DNA of 64,000 bases from Streptomyces piniterrae (GTDB taxonomy: Bacteria > Actinomycetota > Actinomycetes > Streptomycetales > Streptomycetaceae): the NCBI RefSeq assembly GCF_005048155.1, contig NZ_SUMB01000011.1:1-64000 (forward strand). The letters are read 5' to 3'. The notes below the pieces were generated by a model. The model worked only from the letters and a program-made list of their open reading frames with translations. It did no database searches and was not told the DNA's origin. Below are positions 51,592 to 59,469 of the stretch, one piece after another (the first letter of the stretch is position 1; each line of letters starts with the position of its first letter). The translations under genes were made by a program, and so were the position numbers.

Positions 51592-52578
51592 GTGAAAGAT
51601 CTCGAACGCGGCGCGCGGATGGCGCCCGGTGTGACCATCCCCGACCAGCAGGCCCGGCCGCATCCGGTGGGCGCAGACGACCTCGGCGGCCGGTTGGACG
51701 CGGCGGAGCAGGCAGAGCGGGCGGACCACATGGACCAGAGCGAGCAGCAGGGGCAGCAGGCGCATCAGCACGATCCGCCGGGCCCCGACCAGAAGCCCCA
51801 GGGCGCGCAGCATTCCCAGGATCCGCATGATCGCAGCGGCGCCCGGGCGATGTTCTACGAGCTGCGCAAGCTTCCCGAGGGCTCCGCGGAGCGCGCGGAA
51901 CTGCGCAACACCCTCGTCCGTATGCATCTGCCGCTGGTCGAGCATCTGGCGCGGCGGTTCCGCAACCGCGGCGAGCCGCTGGACGATCTGACCCAGGTCG
52001 CGACCATCGGTCTGATCAAGTCGGTGGACCGTTTCGACCCGGACCGCGGGGTGGAGTTCTCCACGTACGCCACCCCGACCGTGGTCGGCGAGATCAAGCG
52101 GCACTTCCGCGACAAGGGCTGGGCGGTCCGGGTCCCGCGGCGCCTCCAGGAGCTGCGGCTGTCGCTGACCACCGCGACCGCCGAGCTCTCCCAGCGGCAT
52201 GGCCGCGCGCCCACGGTCCATGAGCTGGCCGAGCACCTCGGGATCTCCGAGGAGGAGGTCCTGGAGGGCCTGGAGTCCGCCAACGCGTACAGCACGCTCT
52301 CGCTGGACGTTCCGGACACCGACGACGAGTCGCCGGCCGTGGCCGACACCCTCGGCGCGGAGGACGAGGCGTTGGAGGGCGTGGAGTACCGCGAGTCCCT
52401 CAAACCGCTGCTGGAGGATCTGCCGCCGCGTGAGAAGAAGATCCTTCTGCTGCGCTTCTTCGGCAATATGACCCAGTCGCAGATCGCCCAGGAGGTCGGC
52501 ATCTCCCAGATGCATGTCTCGCGCCTGCTGGCCCGGACCCTGGCCCAGCTGCGCGACAAGCTGCTCGTCGAGGAGTGA
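51592..52578 (+). CDS. sigH: SigB/SigF-family stress sigma factor with long N-terminal extension
   Basis: A 328-residue sigma factor starting GTG. Regions 2 (RNTLVRMHLPLVEHLARRF, then DLTQVATIGLIKSVDRFDP), 3 and 4 (ILLLRFFGNMTQSQIAQEVGISQMHVSRLLA) are complete. The first ~85 residues are Gln/His/Asp/Pro-rich and absent from SigF. In S. coelicolor, sigH gives several isoforms by alternative starts and proteolysis of such an extension; internal Met codons here could do the same. It controls osmotic stress and differentiation genes and is held by the anti-sigma factor encoded upstream. Confidence 0.92.
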   Translation: MKDLERGARMAPGVTIPDQQARPHPVGADDLGGRLDAAEQAERADHMDQSEQQGQQAHQHDPPGPDQKPQGAQHSQDPHDRSGARAMFYELRKLPEGSAERAELRNTLVRMHLPLVEHLARRFRNRGEPLDDLTQVATIGLIKSVDRFDPDRGVEFSTYATPTVVGEIKRHFRDKGWAVRVPRRLQELRLSLTTATAELSQRHGRAPTVHELAEHLGISEEEVLEGLESANAYSTLSLDVPDTDDESPAVADTLGAEDEALEGVEYRESLKPLLEDLPPREKKILLLRFFGNMTQSQIAQEVGISQMHVSRLLARTLAQLRDKLLVEE

Positions 52579-52606
52579 TCCCCTCGGGGAGCGATCGAGG
52601 CGTGAA

Positions 52607-52638
52607 AGTGGGCGGGGTCCTTACGGGCCCCGCCCACT
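52607..52638. terminator. Terminator after sigH
   Basis: An 11-bp perfect stem AGTGGGCGGGG/CCCCGCCCACT extended by three inner pairs to a TTAC loop, 28 bp after the sigH stop and before the stop of the convergent membrane gene; CGTTT follows. Confidence 0.85.
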
Positions 52639-52663
52639 CCGTTTCCGCCTGCCGCGCTTCCGC

Positions 52664-53134
52664 CTACTCCGTTTCCCGGGGCCCGATGCCCAGCGCCTCG
52701 GTGGCCGTCGGGTTCACCAGCAGGACCAGCACGACCAGCGCGGCCACGGCCAGTCCGGCGCCGGCCGCGATCAGCGCGCCACCGCCCTTGACGAGCGTCC
52801 AGGCCACCGGCAGCGCCACGATCTGAGTGATCAGCGAGGGTCCGCGGCTCCAGCGGCGGCGCAGCCACAGTCCGCGCGCGGCGACCAGCGGCAGCACCGC
52901 CAGTGCCAGGATCGTCAGCCCGCCCATCTCCGCCTGCCGCGGGCTGTCCGGCGCCCCGACGAGCCCCATGACCAGCATGTACGCGCCCATCGCGGCGAGC
53001 GCGAGCCCCTCGACGGCGGTGAGCGCCGCGGCGGCGCTCAGCCGGGCGGGTCGCGGGCCGGCCGGCGCGGTGGTCGGGGCCGCGGCGGGGGTGCCGGTGG
53101 CTCGGGTCGCGGACTGCTTCTGCTGACTGCTCAC
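52664..53134 (-). CDS. Small integral membrane protein
   Basis: A 156-residue protein starting GTG at 53134. After an Ala/Thr/Pro-rich tail come about four transmembrane helices (LALAAMGAYMLVMGLVG, LTILALAVLPLVAARGLWL, LITQIVALPVAWTL, and a final LVVLVLLV segment). I recognise no domain. The corresponding position in S. coelicolor also carries a membrane protein between sigH and the kinase gene. It is divergent from the diacylglycerol kinase gene. Confidence 0.82.
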   Translation of the reverse strand: MSSQQKQSATRATGTPAAAPTTAPAGPRPARLSAAAALTAVEGLALAAMGAYMLVMGLVGAPDSPRQAEMGGLTILALAVLPLVAARGLWLRRRWSRGPSLITQIVALPVAWTLVKGGGALIAAGAGLAVAALVVLVLLVNPTATEALGIGPRETE

Positions 53135-53228
53135 CCCAGCAGGGTAGCGCCGGCCCGGGGGCACCCCGCCGCCCCGGAGACGGACCGGGCTTCGAAGCGG
53201 GTACCCGCGGCTGGGTACGCTGCTGCAC

Positions 53229-54212
53229 ATGCGCGCACTTCTCGTGGTCAATCCCGCAGCAACCACCACCAGTGCCCGCACCCGCGACGTACTCACCCAC
53301 GCACTCGCCAGCGACCTCAAGCTGGAGGTCGCCGAGACGCGATACCGCGGGCACGCCCGCGACCTGGCCCAGCAGGCGGCCGAGGGCGGCGAGACCGAGC
53401 TGGTCGTGGCGCTCGGCGGTGACGGCACGGTCAACGAAGTCGTCAACGGCCTGCTGGCGAACGGCCCCGATCCGGACTCGCACCCCCGGCTGGCGGTCGT
53501 CCCCGGCGGCTCCACCAATGTCTTCGCCCGCGCGCTGGGGCTGCCCAATGACGTCGTCGAGGCGACCGGTGCCCTTCTGGACGCGCTGCGCGACGGCACC
53601 GAGCGCACCGTCGGCCTGGGGCTGGCCTCGGGCACGCCGGGCACCGAGGACGAGGGCGTGCCGGGCCGCTGGTTCACTTTCTGCGCGGGCTTCGGTTTCG
53701 ACGCGGGCGTCGTCGGCCGGGTGGAGCAGCAGCGCGAACGCGGCAAGCGTTCGACCCACGCCCTGTACGTGCGACAGGTCGTACGGCAGTTCATGGGCGA
53801 GGCGAACCGCCGGCACGGCACCATCCGGCTCGAACGGCCGGGCGCCACCGCCGGCACCACGGAGGTCGTCGAGGGCCTCGTGATGTCCATAATCTGCAAC
53901 ACCTCTCCCTGGACCTACCTGGGCAATCGCCCGGTCTACCCCTCCCCGGAGGCGTCGTTCGACGCGGCGCTGGACCTGTTCGCACTGAGCAAGCTCTCGT
54001 ACCCGGCGGCGGCCCGTTACGTGACCCAGCTGCTGACGTCAACGCCCGACCGCGGCCCCCATGGCAGGCATTCGCTGTCTCTGCACGATCTGACGGACTT
54101 CACCTTGCAATCGCAGGTTCCACTGCCCTTCCAGATGGACGGTGACCACCTGGGGGTCCGTACGAGTGTGACGTTCACAGGCGTTCGCCGTGCACTGCGT
54201 GTGATTGTGTGA
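53229..54212 (+). CDS. Diacylglycerol kinase family lipid kinase
   Basis: A 327-residue protein. The NAD-kinase/DAGK fold shows NPAATTTSARTRD, the nucleotide-binding GGDGT at residues 63-67, and VVPGGSTNVFARALGLP. FTFCAGFGFDAGVV and the C-terminal FQMDGDHLG are typical of DgkB/BmrU-type kinases. It phosphorylates diacylglycerol or related lipids at the membrane. The ATG at 53229 is used. Confidence 0.93.
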   Translation: MRALLVVNPAATTTSARTRDVLTHALASDLKLEVAETRYRGHARDLAQQAAEGGETELVVALGGDGTVNEVVNGLLANGPDPDSHPRLAVVPGGSTNVFARALGLPNDVVEATGALLDALRDGTERTVGLGLASGTPGTEDEGVPGRWFTFCAGFGFDAGVVGRVEQQRERGKRSTHALYVRQVVRQFMGEANRRHGTIRLERPGATAGTTEVVEGLVMSIICNTSPWTYLGNRPVYPSPEASFDAALDLFALSKLSYPAAARYVTQLLTSTPDRGPHGRHSLSLHDLTDFTLQSQVPLPFQMDGDHLGVRTSVTFTGVRRALRVIV

Positions 54213-54532
54213 GCAGTAGGGCCTAAAGTCCTTTCACTCGAACGTTTAGGCTGACTTCCACCCCCTGGAATGACGGCTGTGAGCTAGGCGACACCAAGGA
54301 ATCAAAAAAAACTTTCCAGAAGGGGTTGTATCCGCAGCCGAGGTTTGCGAGTCTCTTCATGGCGATCGGGACGGCCGCTTCACCGGCCCCCTTGAGAGCC
54401 CGAATCCTCCTCCTCATTCCACTGGACCGCCCCAGTTCACAACTGGGTTACGGGCCTTCCCTTGTGGAGGGATTCGTGAAAGCGTTCACATTCACAAGCA
54501 ACGATCCCGTCACACGAGGAGATGGAGCAGCC
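54213..54532. other. 320-bp upstream region of wblE
   Basis: No gene supported. An inverted repeat GCCTAAA/TTTAGGC (54221-54227, 54245-54251) lies just after the kinase stop. An A8 tract at ~54304-54311 is unusual for this genome. The segment 54440-54530 should contain the wblE promoter; GAGGAG lies before its start. Confidence 0.45.
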
Positions 54533-54790
54533 ATGGACTGGCGTCACCGCGCCGTTTGCCGCGAAGAAGACCCCGAGCTCTTCTTCCCTATCGGCAACAC
54601 CGGTCCTGCGCTGCTGCAGATCGAGGAAGCCAAGGCTGTCTGCCGCCGCTGCCCCGTCATGGAGCAGTGCCTGCAGTGGGCGCTTGAGTCCGGCCAGGAC
54701 TCCGGCGTCTGGGGTGGTCTGAGCGAGGACGAGCGCCGCGCGATGAAGCGCCGTGCGGCTCGTAACCGGGCGCGCAACGCCAGCGCCTGA
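54533..54790 (+). CDS. wblE: WhiB-family iron-sulfur transcription factor (WblE/WhiB1)
   Basis: An 85-residue protein. The [4Fe-4S] ligands are Cys9, Cys37, Cys40 and Cys46; GVWGG lies at residues 58-62 and a basic tail RRAARNRARN follows for DNA contact. The sequence is nearly that of S. coelicolor WblE and mycobacterial WhiB1, an essential nitric-oxide-responsive regulator that binds region 4 of the primary sigma factor. The start ATG at 54533 follows GAGGAG. Confidence 0.98.
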   Translation: MDWRHRAVCREEDPELFFPIGNTGPALLQIEEAKAVCRRCPVMEQCLQWALESGQDSGVWGGLSEDERRAMKRRAARNRARNASA

Positions 54791-54891
54791 GCCAGACGCC
54801 CCGTGGCCCCCGAGCCGCAGCGCGCAGTACCCCCCGATGCTCCCCCAGAGCGGCAACGCCTGGACGGTAACCGCATCGCGATATGAGCTTT

Positions 54892-54920
54892 GAGCCCCGG
54901 ACCGGATGGGTCCGGGGCTT
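54892..54920. terminator. Terminator after wblE
   Basis: An 11-bp stem AGCCCCGGACC/GGTCCGGGGCT with a short loop, about 100 bp after wblE and facing the histidine kinase gene. Confidence 0.8.
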
Positions 54921-54993
54921 GCTGCTGTCCGGGGGCGGTTACCGGCCGGCCGCTCGCACGCGGCACCGGCCGCCGTCGTTGCTGCTGCTGCTG

Positions 54994-55047
54994 CTGGTCA
55001 GTGTCGTTTCTGCGGCTTCGCTGGTCAGTGCTGTTTCTGCGACTTCT
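54994..55047. repeat. 27-bp tandem duplication at the histidine kinase 3' end
   Basis: Two adjacent 27-bp units (54994-55020 and 55021-55047) differ at four bases. The second covers the last codons and stop of the kinase; the first lies beyond it and contains the stop again. A run of five GCT/CTG triplets precedes it. Confidence 0.85.
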
Positions 55048-56515
55048 CCGGCCGGACGGGGACATCCAGGACGACCTGGGTGCCGCGCTCGGGCGCGCGC
55101 ACCATGTCGAACTTCCCGCCCAACTCCCCCTCCACCAGGGTCCGTACGATCTGCAACCCCAGATTTCCGGCCCGCTGCGGATCGAAGTCCTCGGGCAGTC
55201 CGCGCCCGTCGTCCTGGACGGTGACCAGCAGACGCGGTTCCGTACGGCTGCCGCCGCGCACCGCGCCGACCTCGACCGTGCCGTGCTCCCCCGGGGCGAA
55301 GGCGTGCTCCAGGGCGTTCTGCAGGATTTCGGTGAGCACCATGGACAGCGGCGTGGCGACCTCGGCGTCCAGGATGCCGAAGCGGCCGGTGCGTCGGGTG
55401 GTCACCTTGCCGGGAGAGATCTCCGCGACCATGGCCAGCACCCGGTCGGCGATCTCGTCGAACTCGACCCGCTCATCGAGGTTCTGGGACAGCGTCTCGT
55501 GCACGATCGCGATCGAACCGACCCGGCGTACCGCCTCGTTGAGCGCCTCGCGGCCCTGCTCGGAGTCCATCCGGCGGGCCTGGAGGCGCAGCAGCGCGGC
55601 GACGGTCTGGAGGTTGTTCTTCACCCGGTGGTGGATCTCCCGGATGGTGGCGTCCTTGGTGATCAGCTCGCGCTCGCGGCGGCGGAGCTCGGTCACATCG
55701 CGCAACAGCACGAGCGAGCCGATGTGCGACCCCTTGGGCTTGAGGGGGATGGCGCGCAGCTGGATCACGCCGTCGTCGCCCTCCACCTCGAACTCCCTCG
55801 GCGCCCAGCCGCTGGCGAGCTTGACCAGCGCCTCGTCGACCGGGCCGCGGGCGGGCGCCAGCTCGGCGGTGGCCTGGCCGAGATGGTGGCCCACCAGGTC
55901 GGCGGCGAGGCCGAGCCGGTGGTAGGCGGAGAGCGCGTTGGGGCTGGCGTACTGGACGACGCCGTCGCCGTCGAGCCTGATCAGTCCGTCGCCGGCGCGC
56001 GGCGAGGCGTCCATGTCGACCTGCTGGCCGGGGAAGGGAAACGATCCTGCGGCGATCATCTGCGCAAGGTCGGAAGCGCTCTGGAGGTAGGTGAGCTCCA
56101 GCCGGCTGGGGGTGCGCACGGTCAGCAGGTTGGTGTTGCGGGCGATCACACCGAGCACCCGGCCCTCGCGGCGGACCGGGATGGACTCCACGCGTACCGG
56201 CACCTCCTCGCGCCACTCCGGGTCGCCCTCGCGGACGATCCGGCCCTCGTCGAGGGCGGAGTCCAGCATCGGCCGACGGCCGCGCGGCACGAGGTGGCCG
56301 ACCATGTCGTCCTGGTACGAGGTGGGCCCGGTGTTGGGACGCATCTGGGCAACCGACACATAGCGGGTGCCGTCCAGCGTCGGGACCCACAGGACCAGAT
56401 CGGCGAAGGACAGATCGGAGAGCAGCTGCCACTCGGAGACCAGCAGGTGCAGCCACTCGAGGTCGGAGTCGCTCAGAGCGGTGTGCTGGCGTACGAGGTC
56501 GTTCATGGAGGGCAC
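55025..56515 (-). CDS. PdtaS-like sensor histidine kinase (GAF, PAS, HisKA_2, HATPase)
   Basis: A 496-residue soluble kinase starting GTG at 56515. A GAF-like domain (residues ~1-145), a PAS domain (~175-280), a HisKA_2 box with EIHHRVKNNLQTV (His295 or His296) and a HATPase domain (LTEILQNALEHAF, then GRGLPEDFD, GNLGLQIVRTLVEGELGG) follow in order. It has no transmembrane helices, so it senses cytoplasmic signals. PdtaS partners usually bear RNA-binding ANTAR regulators, encoded elsewhere. It is convergent with wblE. Confidence 0.95.
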   Translation of the reverse strand: MPSMNDLVRQHTALSDSDLEWLHLLVSEWQLLSDLSFADLVLWVPTLDGTRYVSVAQMRPNTGPTSYQDDMVGHLVPRGRRPMLDSALDEGRIVREGDPEWREEVPVRVESIPVRREGRVLGVIARNTNLLTVRTPSRLELTYLQSASDLAQMIAAGSFPFPGQQVDMDASPRAGDGLIRLDGDGVVQYASPNALSAYHRLGLAADLVGHHLGQATAELAPARGPVDEALVKLASGWAPREFEVEGDDGVIQLRAIPLKPKGSHIGSLVLLRDVTELRRRERELITKDATIREIHHRVKNNLQTVAALLRLQARRMDSEQGREALNEAVRRVGSIAIVHETLSQNLDERVEFDEIADRVLAMVAEISPGKVTTRRTGRFGILDAEVATPLSMVLTEILQNALEHAFAPGEHGTVEVGAVRGGSRTEPRLLVTVQDDGRGLPEDFDPQRAGNLGLQIVRTLVEGELGGKFDMVRAPERGTQVVLDVPVRPEKSQKQH

Positions 56516-56934
56516 GTATGGGAGCCTACCGGCGTACGGTGTACTTGTTGTGCCTGCACGAGCATGGACAGATCAGAATGGTCTAGTCCACAATTGCCCG
56601 GAACGGCTCCACCGGGGGAACACCTCCAGAACTTCTGGGAGACTCCTCCAGAACTCCGATCCTCCGCTCTCCCCGCACAGGAGAGTGGAATGAGGCCTGA
56701 AGCGCTCTCTGCCCTGACTGCGCCGAGGCCTCCGATCGACCGGTCCCAGGGCGGGACGGTGCCCCTACCGCACATTGGGGTGCATCCCGCCCGGAAGCGG
56801 GGCCGGCCGATGTGAGCTCCGGGCTGCGGTGCCGGACAGGTTGAGGGTCCTGTCCCGGCGCCGCGGCCCGCGGGTGTTTCCGGGGCGAGCTTCGGGCCCA
56901 GCCCCCTCCCCCTCTCCCCCGTCCCGCTCGTCGT
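56516..56934. other. 419-bp region with a DasR-like site and short repeats
   Basis: No gene supported. Besides the DasR-like site at 56579 it contains CTCCAGAACT twice (about 56624 and 56647) and a small palindrome CCAGAA-C-TTCTGG (56626-56638). The left part should hold the histidine kinase promoter; the right part is the 3' flank of the TetR gene. Confidence 0.45.
56579..56590. promoter_or_regulatory. DasR-like operator (dre) upstream of the histidine kinase
   Basis: TGGTCTAGTCCA differs at one position from the dre consensus TGGTCTAGACCA. It is 64 bp upstream of the histidine kinase start and faces no sugar gene directly. Confidence 0.5.
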
Positions 56935-57540
56935 CTACGGCCAGGCCCGCATCGCCAGCTCGGCGATCGCCTCCAGGTCCGTCCGCTCCGCGCCGTCCCG
57001 GGACCGCTGGGACATGCCCTGGATGACGACTCCCACATATCCGGCCAGGGCGCTCGCGTCCGTGTCGGCGGGGAGCTCTCCGGAAGCGATGTCCGCCCGG
57101 ATGGCGCTCTCGATCTCCCGGACGTTCCCCAGCCTCATCTCCCGCAGGGCGTCGGCGACTTCGGCGGATCCGGAGCCGGTGTTGAGTGCGGCACTGATGA
57201 CGAGGCAGCCGCGGGGACGGCCGGGCAGGGTGTACTCGGCCGCCGCCTCGCGCAGCGCCCGTTCGACGCCGCGACGGGCGGTCGGCTCCTCCGCCACGGC
57301 GCGGGAGAGGAAGCCGCCGTAGGCGCGCCCGTACTCCGCCACAGCCTCGTAGAACAGCGCCTGCTTGTCGCCGAAGGCGGCGTAGAGGCTGGGGGCGCTG
57401 ATGCCCATGGCGCGGGTCAGGTCGGAGATGGACGTGGCCTCGTAGCCCTGTTCCCAGAAGGACCGGATCGCCTGCTCCAGGGCTGTCTCCCGGTCGAAGG
57501 ACCGGGGCCGCCCGCGCTGTTTCGCTTCCTTGGCCGCCAT
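56935..57540 (-). CDS. TetR family transcriptional regulator
   Basis: A 201-residue protein. The helix-turn-helix reads TSISDLTRAMGISAPSLYAAFGDK, preceded by GRPRSFDRETAL. The ligand domain resembles AcrR/YcdC-type TetR proteins (TetR_C_16-like). It is divergent from an SDR reductase gene, with two similar dyads between them, the classic arrangement for a TetR repressor of its neighbour. Confidence 0.93.
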   Translation of the reverse strand: MAAKEAKQRGRPRSFDRETALEQAIRSFWEQGYEATSISDLTRAMGISAPSLYAAFGDKQALFYEAVAEYGRAYGGFLSRAVAEEPTARRGVERALREAAAEYTLPGRPRGCLVISAALNTGSGSAEVADALREMRLGNVREIESAIRADIASGELPADTDASALAGYVGVVIQGMSQRSRDGAERTDLEAIAELAMRAWP

Positions 57541-57551
57541 GCCGGGAATTC

Positions 57552-57604
57552 TATAGCGGTCGGTACGGAAGGCGTGCTACGGTTTTTTTGTAGCGAGCGA
57601 TACA
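57552..57604. promoter_or_regulatory. Paired TetR operators in the TetR/SDR divergent gap
   Basis: TGTAGCGAGCGATACA at 57589-57604 is an inverted repeat of form TGTAnCGnnCGnTACA. A weaker copy at 57552-57567 matches 11 of 16 positions, 37 bp away. The GGTTTTTTTG run before the first could be part of a promoter. Confidence 0.6.
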
Positions 57605-57711
57605 GAAAGATGCTCGGTGCGGGACCGAGGTGCGCCGACTGACGCGCCTCGCGTCGCCGACACGGCGCATGACGGACAGACACATACGCATACGGAAACG
57701 GGGGGCCTGCC

Positions 57712-58482
57712 ATGAGCGGTGCACTCAGCGGCAAGACGGCACTGGTGACGGGCGGCAGCAGGGGAATCGGCCGGGCGATCTCGGAGCGACTGGGCAGGGA
57801 CGGCGCGCGGGTCGCGGTGCACTACGGGCGCGACGAGACGGCGGCCAAGGAGACGGTCGCGGCGATCGAGGGCGCGGGCGGGCAGGCCTTTGCCGTCCGG
57901 TCCGAGCTGGGGGTGCCGGGGGACGCCGAGGCGCTGTGGGCCGCGTTCGACGAGCAGGCCGAGGGGCTGGACGCGCTGGTCAACAACGCCGGCATCAACA
58001 AGGCGGTCGACGGCACGCTCAAGCGGATCGGCGAGATGACGACGGAGGACTTCGACCGGCTCTTCGCGGTCAACACCAAGGCGCCGTTCTTCATCGCCCA
58101 GCAGGGGCTGAACCGCCTGCGGGACGGCGGGCGGATCATCAATATCTCGACGGGGCTGACGCACGGGGCCACCAAGCCCGAGCTGATCGCCTACGCCATG
58201 TCCAAGGGCGCGGTCGATGTGTTCACCTCGACGCTCGCCAAGGACCTGGGCCCGAGGGGAATCACGGTCAACGCGGTGGCGCCGGGCGCGGTGGACACCG
58301 ATATGAACGCCGGCTGGCTGCGGGACAACAGCGAGGCGCGACGGATGGTCAGTGGGATATCCCCGCTGGGCCGGGTCGCGGAGCCTGCCGACGTCGGCGA
58401 CATCGTGGCCTTTCTGGCCTCGGACGACAGCCGCTGGGTGACGGGCGCGTGGATCGACGCGACGGGAGGCGCGCTGCTCTGA
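57712..58482 (+). CDS. SDR family NAD(P)-dependent oxidoreductase
   Basis: A 256-residue classical short-chain dehydrogenase. The cofactor motif is TGGSRGIGRAI, then NNAGI, the catalytic Tyr-Lys pair in YAMSKG, and the C-terminal GAWIDATGG. It is FabG-like. Its divergent TetR neighbour with two operators implies it is inducible, probably by its own substrate or product. The substrate is unknown. Confidence 0.93.
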   Translation: MSGALSGKTALVTGGSRGIGRAISERLGRDGARVAVHYGRDETAAKETVAAIEGAGGQAFAVRSELGVPGDAEALWAAFDEQAEGLDALVNNAGINKAVDGTLKRIGEMTTEDFDRLFAVNTKAPFFIAQQGLNRLRDGGRIINISTGLTHGATKPELIAYAMSKGAVDVFTSTLAKDLGPRGITVNAVAPGAVDTDMNAGWLRDNSEARRMVSGISPLGRVAEPADVGDIVAFLASDDSRWVTGAWIDATGGALL

Positions 58483-58580
58483 CGGTGGCCGGCGTGGCCG
58501 GATGGTCACCGGGCCGACGGGAAAACGTGTCCTTCCGTTGGGGAACGGCGCCCGGTCCGGCAGGCCCCGCTCTGGTAGAT

Positions 58581-58592
58581 TGGTCTATACCA
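58581..58592 (+). promoter_or_regulatory. DasR operator (dre) of nagB
   Basis: TGGTCTATACCA matches the dre consensus TGGTCTAGACCA except for one central base. It lies 32 bp before the nagB start, where DasR is known to control nagB in Streptomyces; GlcN-6-P releases DasR. Confidence 0.82.
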
Positions 58593-58624
58593 CATGAGTC
58601 CATCTCCAGATCGGCAGGCCAAGC

Positions 58625-59407
58625 GTGGAAGTTGTCATCGTCCCGGACGCCACGGCAGGCGGCGAACTCATCGCGGAGGCCATCGCCACCCTGGTGCGCC
58701 GCAAGCCCGACGCGCTGCTCGGCGTGGCCACTGGCTCGACCCCGCTGCCCATCTACCAGGCGCTCTCGGCCAAGGTCCGGGCCGGCGAGGTGGACGCCTC
58801 GCGTGCCCGTATCTGCCAGCTCGACGAGTACGTCGGCCTGCCGGCGGGGCACCCGGAGTCCTACCGTTCGGTGGTCCTGCGTGAGGTCGTCGAGCCGCTC
58901 GGCCTCGGCGAGGATGCGTTCCTGGGGCCCGACGGCACGGCCGAGGACGTTCAGGCCGCCTGCGAGGCGTACGACAGCGCGCTGAGCGAGGCCGGCGGGG
59001 TGGACCTCCAGCTGCTCGGCATCGGCACCGACGGGCACATCGGATTCAACGAGCCGTGCTCCTCGCTCGCTTCCCGCACCCGCATCAAGACGCTGACCCA
59101 GCAGACCCGGGAGGACAACGCCCGGTTCTTCGACAGTCCCGACGAGGTCCCGCACCACGTCATCACCCAGGGCATCGGCACCATCCTGGAAGCCCGTCAT
59201 CTGGTGCTGCTCGCCACCGGCGAGGGCAAGGCCGACGCCGTGGCCCACGCCGTGGAAGGCCCGGTCGCCGCGCTGGTCCCCGCCTCGGCGCTGCAGCTCC
59301 ACCCGCACGCGACGGTCGTCGTCGACGAGGCCGCGGCCTCCAAGCTGAAGCTCGCCGACTACTTCCGCGCCACCTACGCCGCCAAGCCGGAGTGGCAGGG
59401 CATCTAG
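58625..59407 (+). CDS. nagB: Glucosamine-6-phosphate deaminase
   Basis: A 260-residue protein starting GTG. ATGSTPLPIYQAL binds phosphate, QLDEYVGL carries the catalytic Asp67, and GIGTDGHIGFNEP contains Asp136 and the general base His138. It converts glucosamine-6-phosphate to fructose-6-phosphate and ammonia, the entry of GlcNAc carbon into glycolysis. A dre site lies in its promoter. It converges on the hexosaminidase and das importer genes. Confidence 0.97.
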   Translation: MEVVIVPDATAGGELIAEAIATLVRRKPDALLGVATGSTPLPIYQALSAKVRAGEVDASRARICQLDEYVGLPAGHPESYRSVVLREVVEPLGLGEDAFLGPDGTAEDVQAACEAYDSALSEAGGVDLQLLGIGTDGHIGFNEPCSSLASRTRIKTLTQQTREDNARFFDSPDEVPHHVITQGIGTILEARHLVLLATGEGKADAVAHAVEGPVAALVPASALQLHPHATVVVDEAAASKLKLADYFRATYAAKPEWQGI

Positions 59408-59427
59408 CGCCCGCCGGGTTACCGGGG

Positions 59428-59461
59428 CGGCCGGGGTGTCCTTGCGGGGATGCCCCGGCCG
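59428..59461. terminator. Hairpin between convergent nagB and hexosaminidase genes
   Basis: A 9-bp GC stem CGGCCGGGG/CCCCGGCCG, extended by five inner pairs, between two stops 62 bp apart; it can act in both directions. Confidence 0.75.
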
Positions 59462-59469
59462 TCGCCGTA

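Noticed and set aside
54890..56815. Plus-strand ORF of 641 codons opposite the histidine kinase
   Set aside because: Mirror frame of a conserved kinase; it has no recognisable motif or ribosome site.
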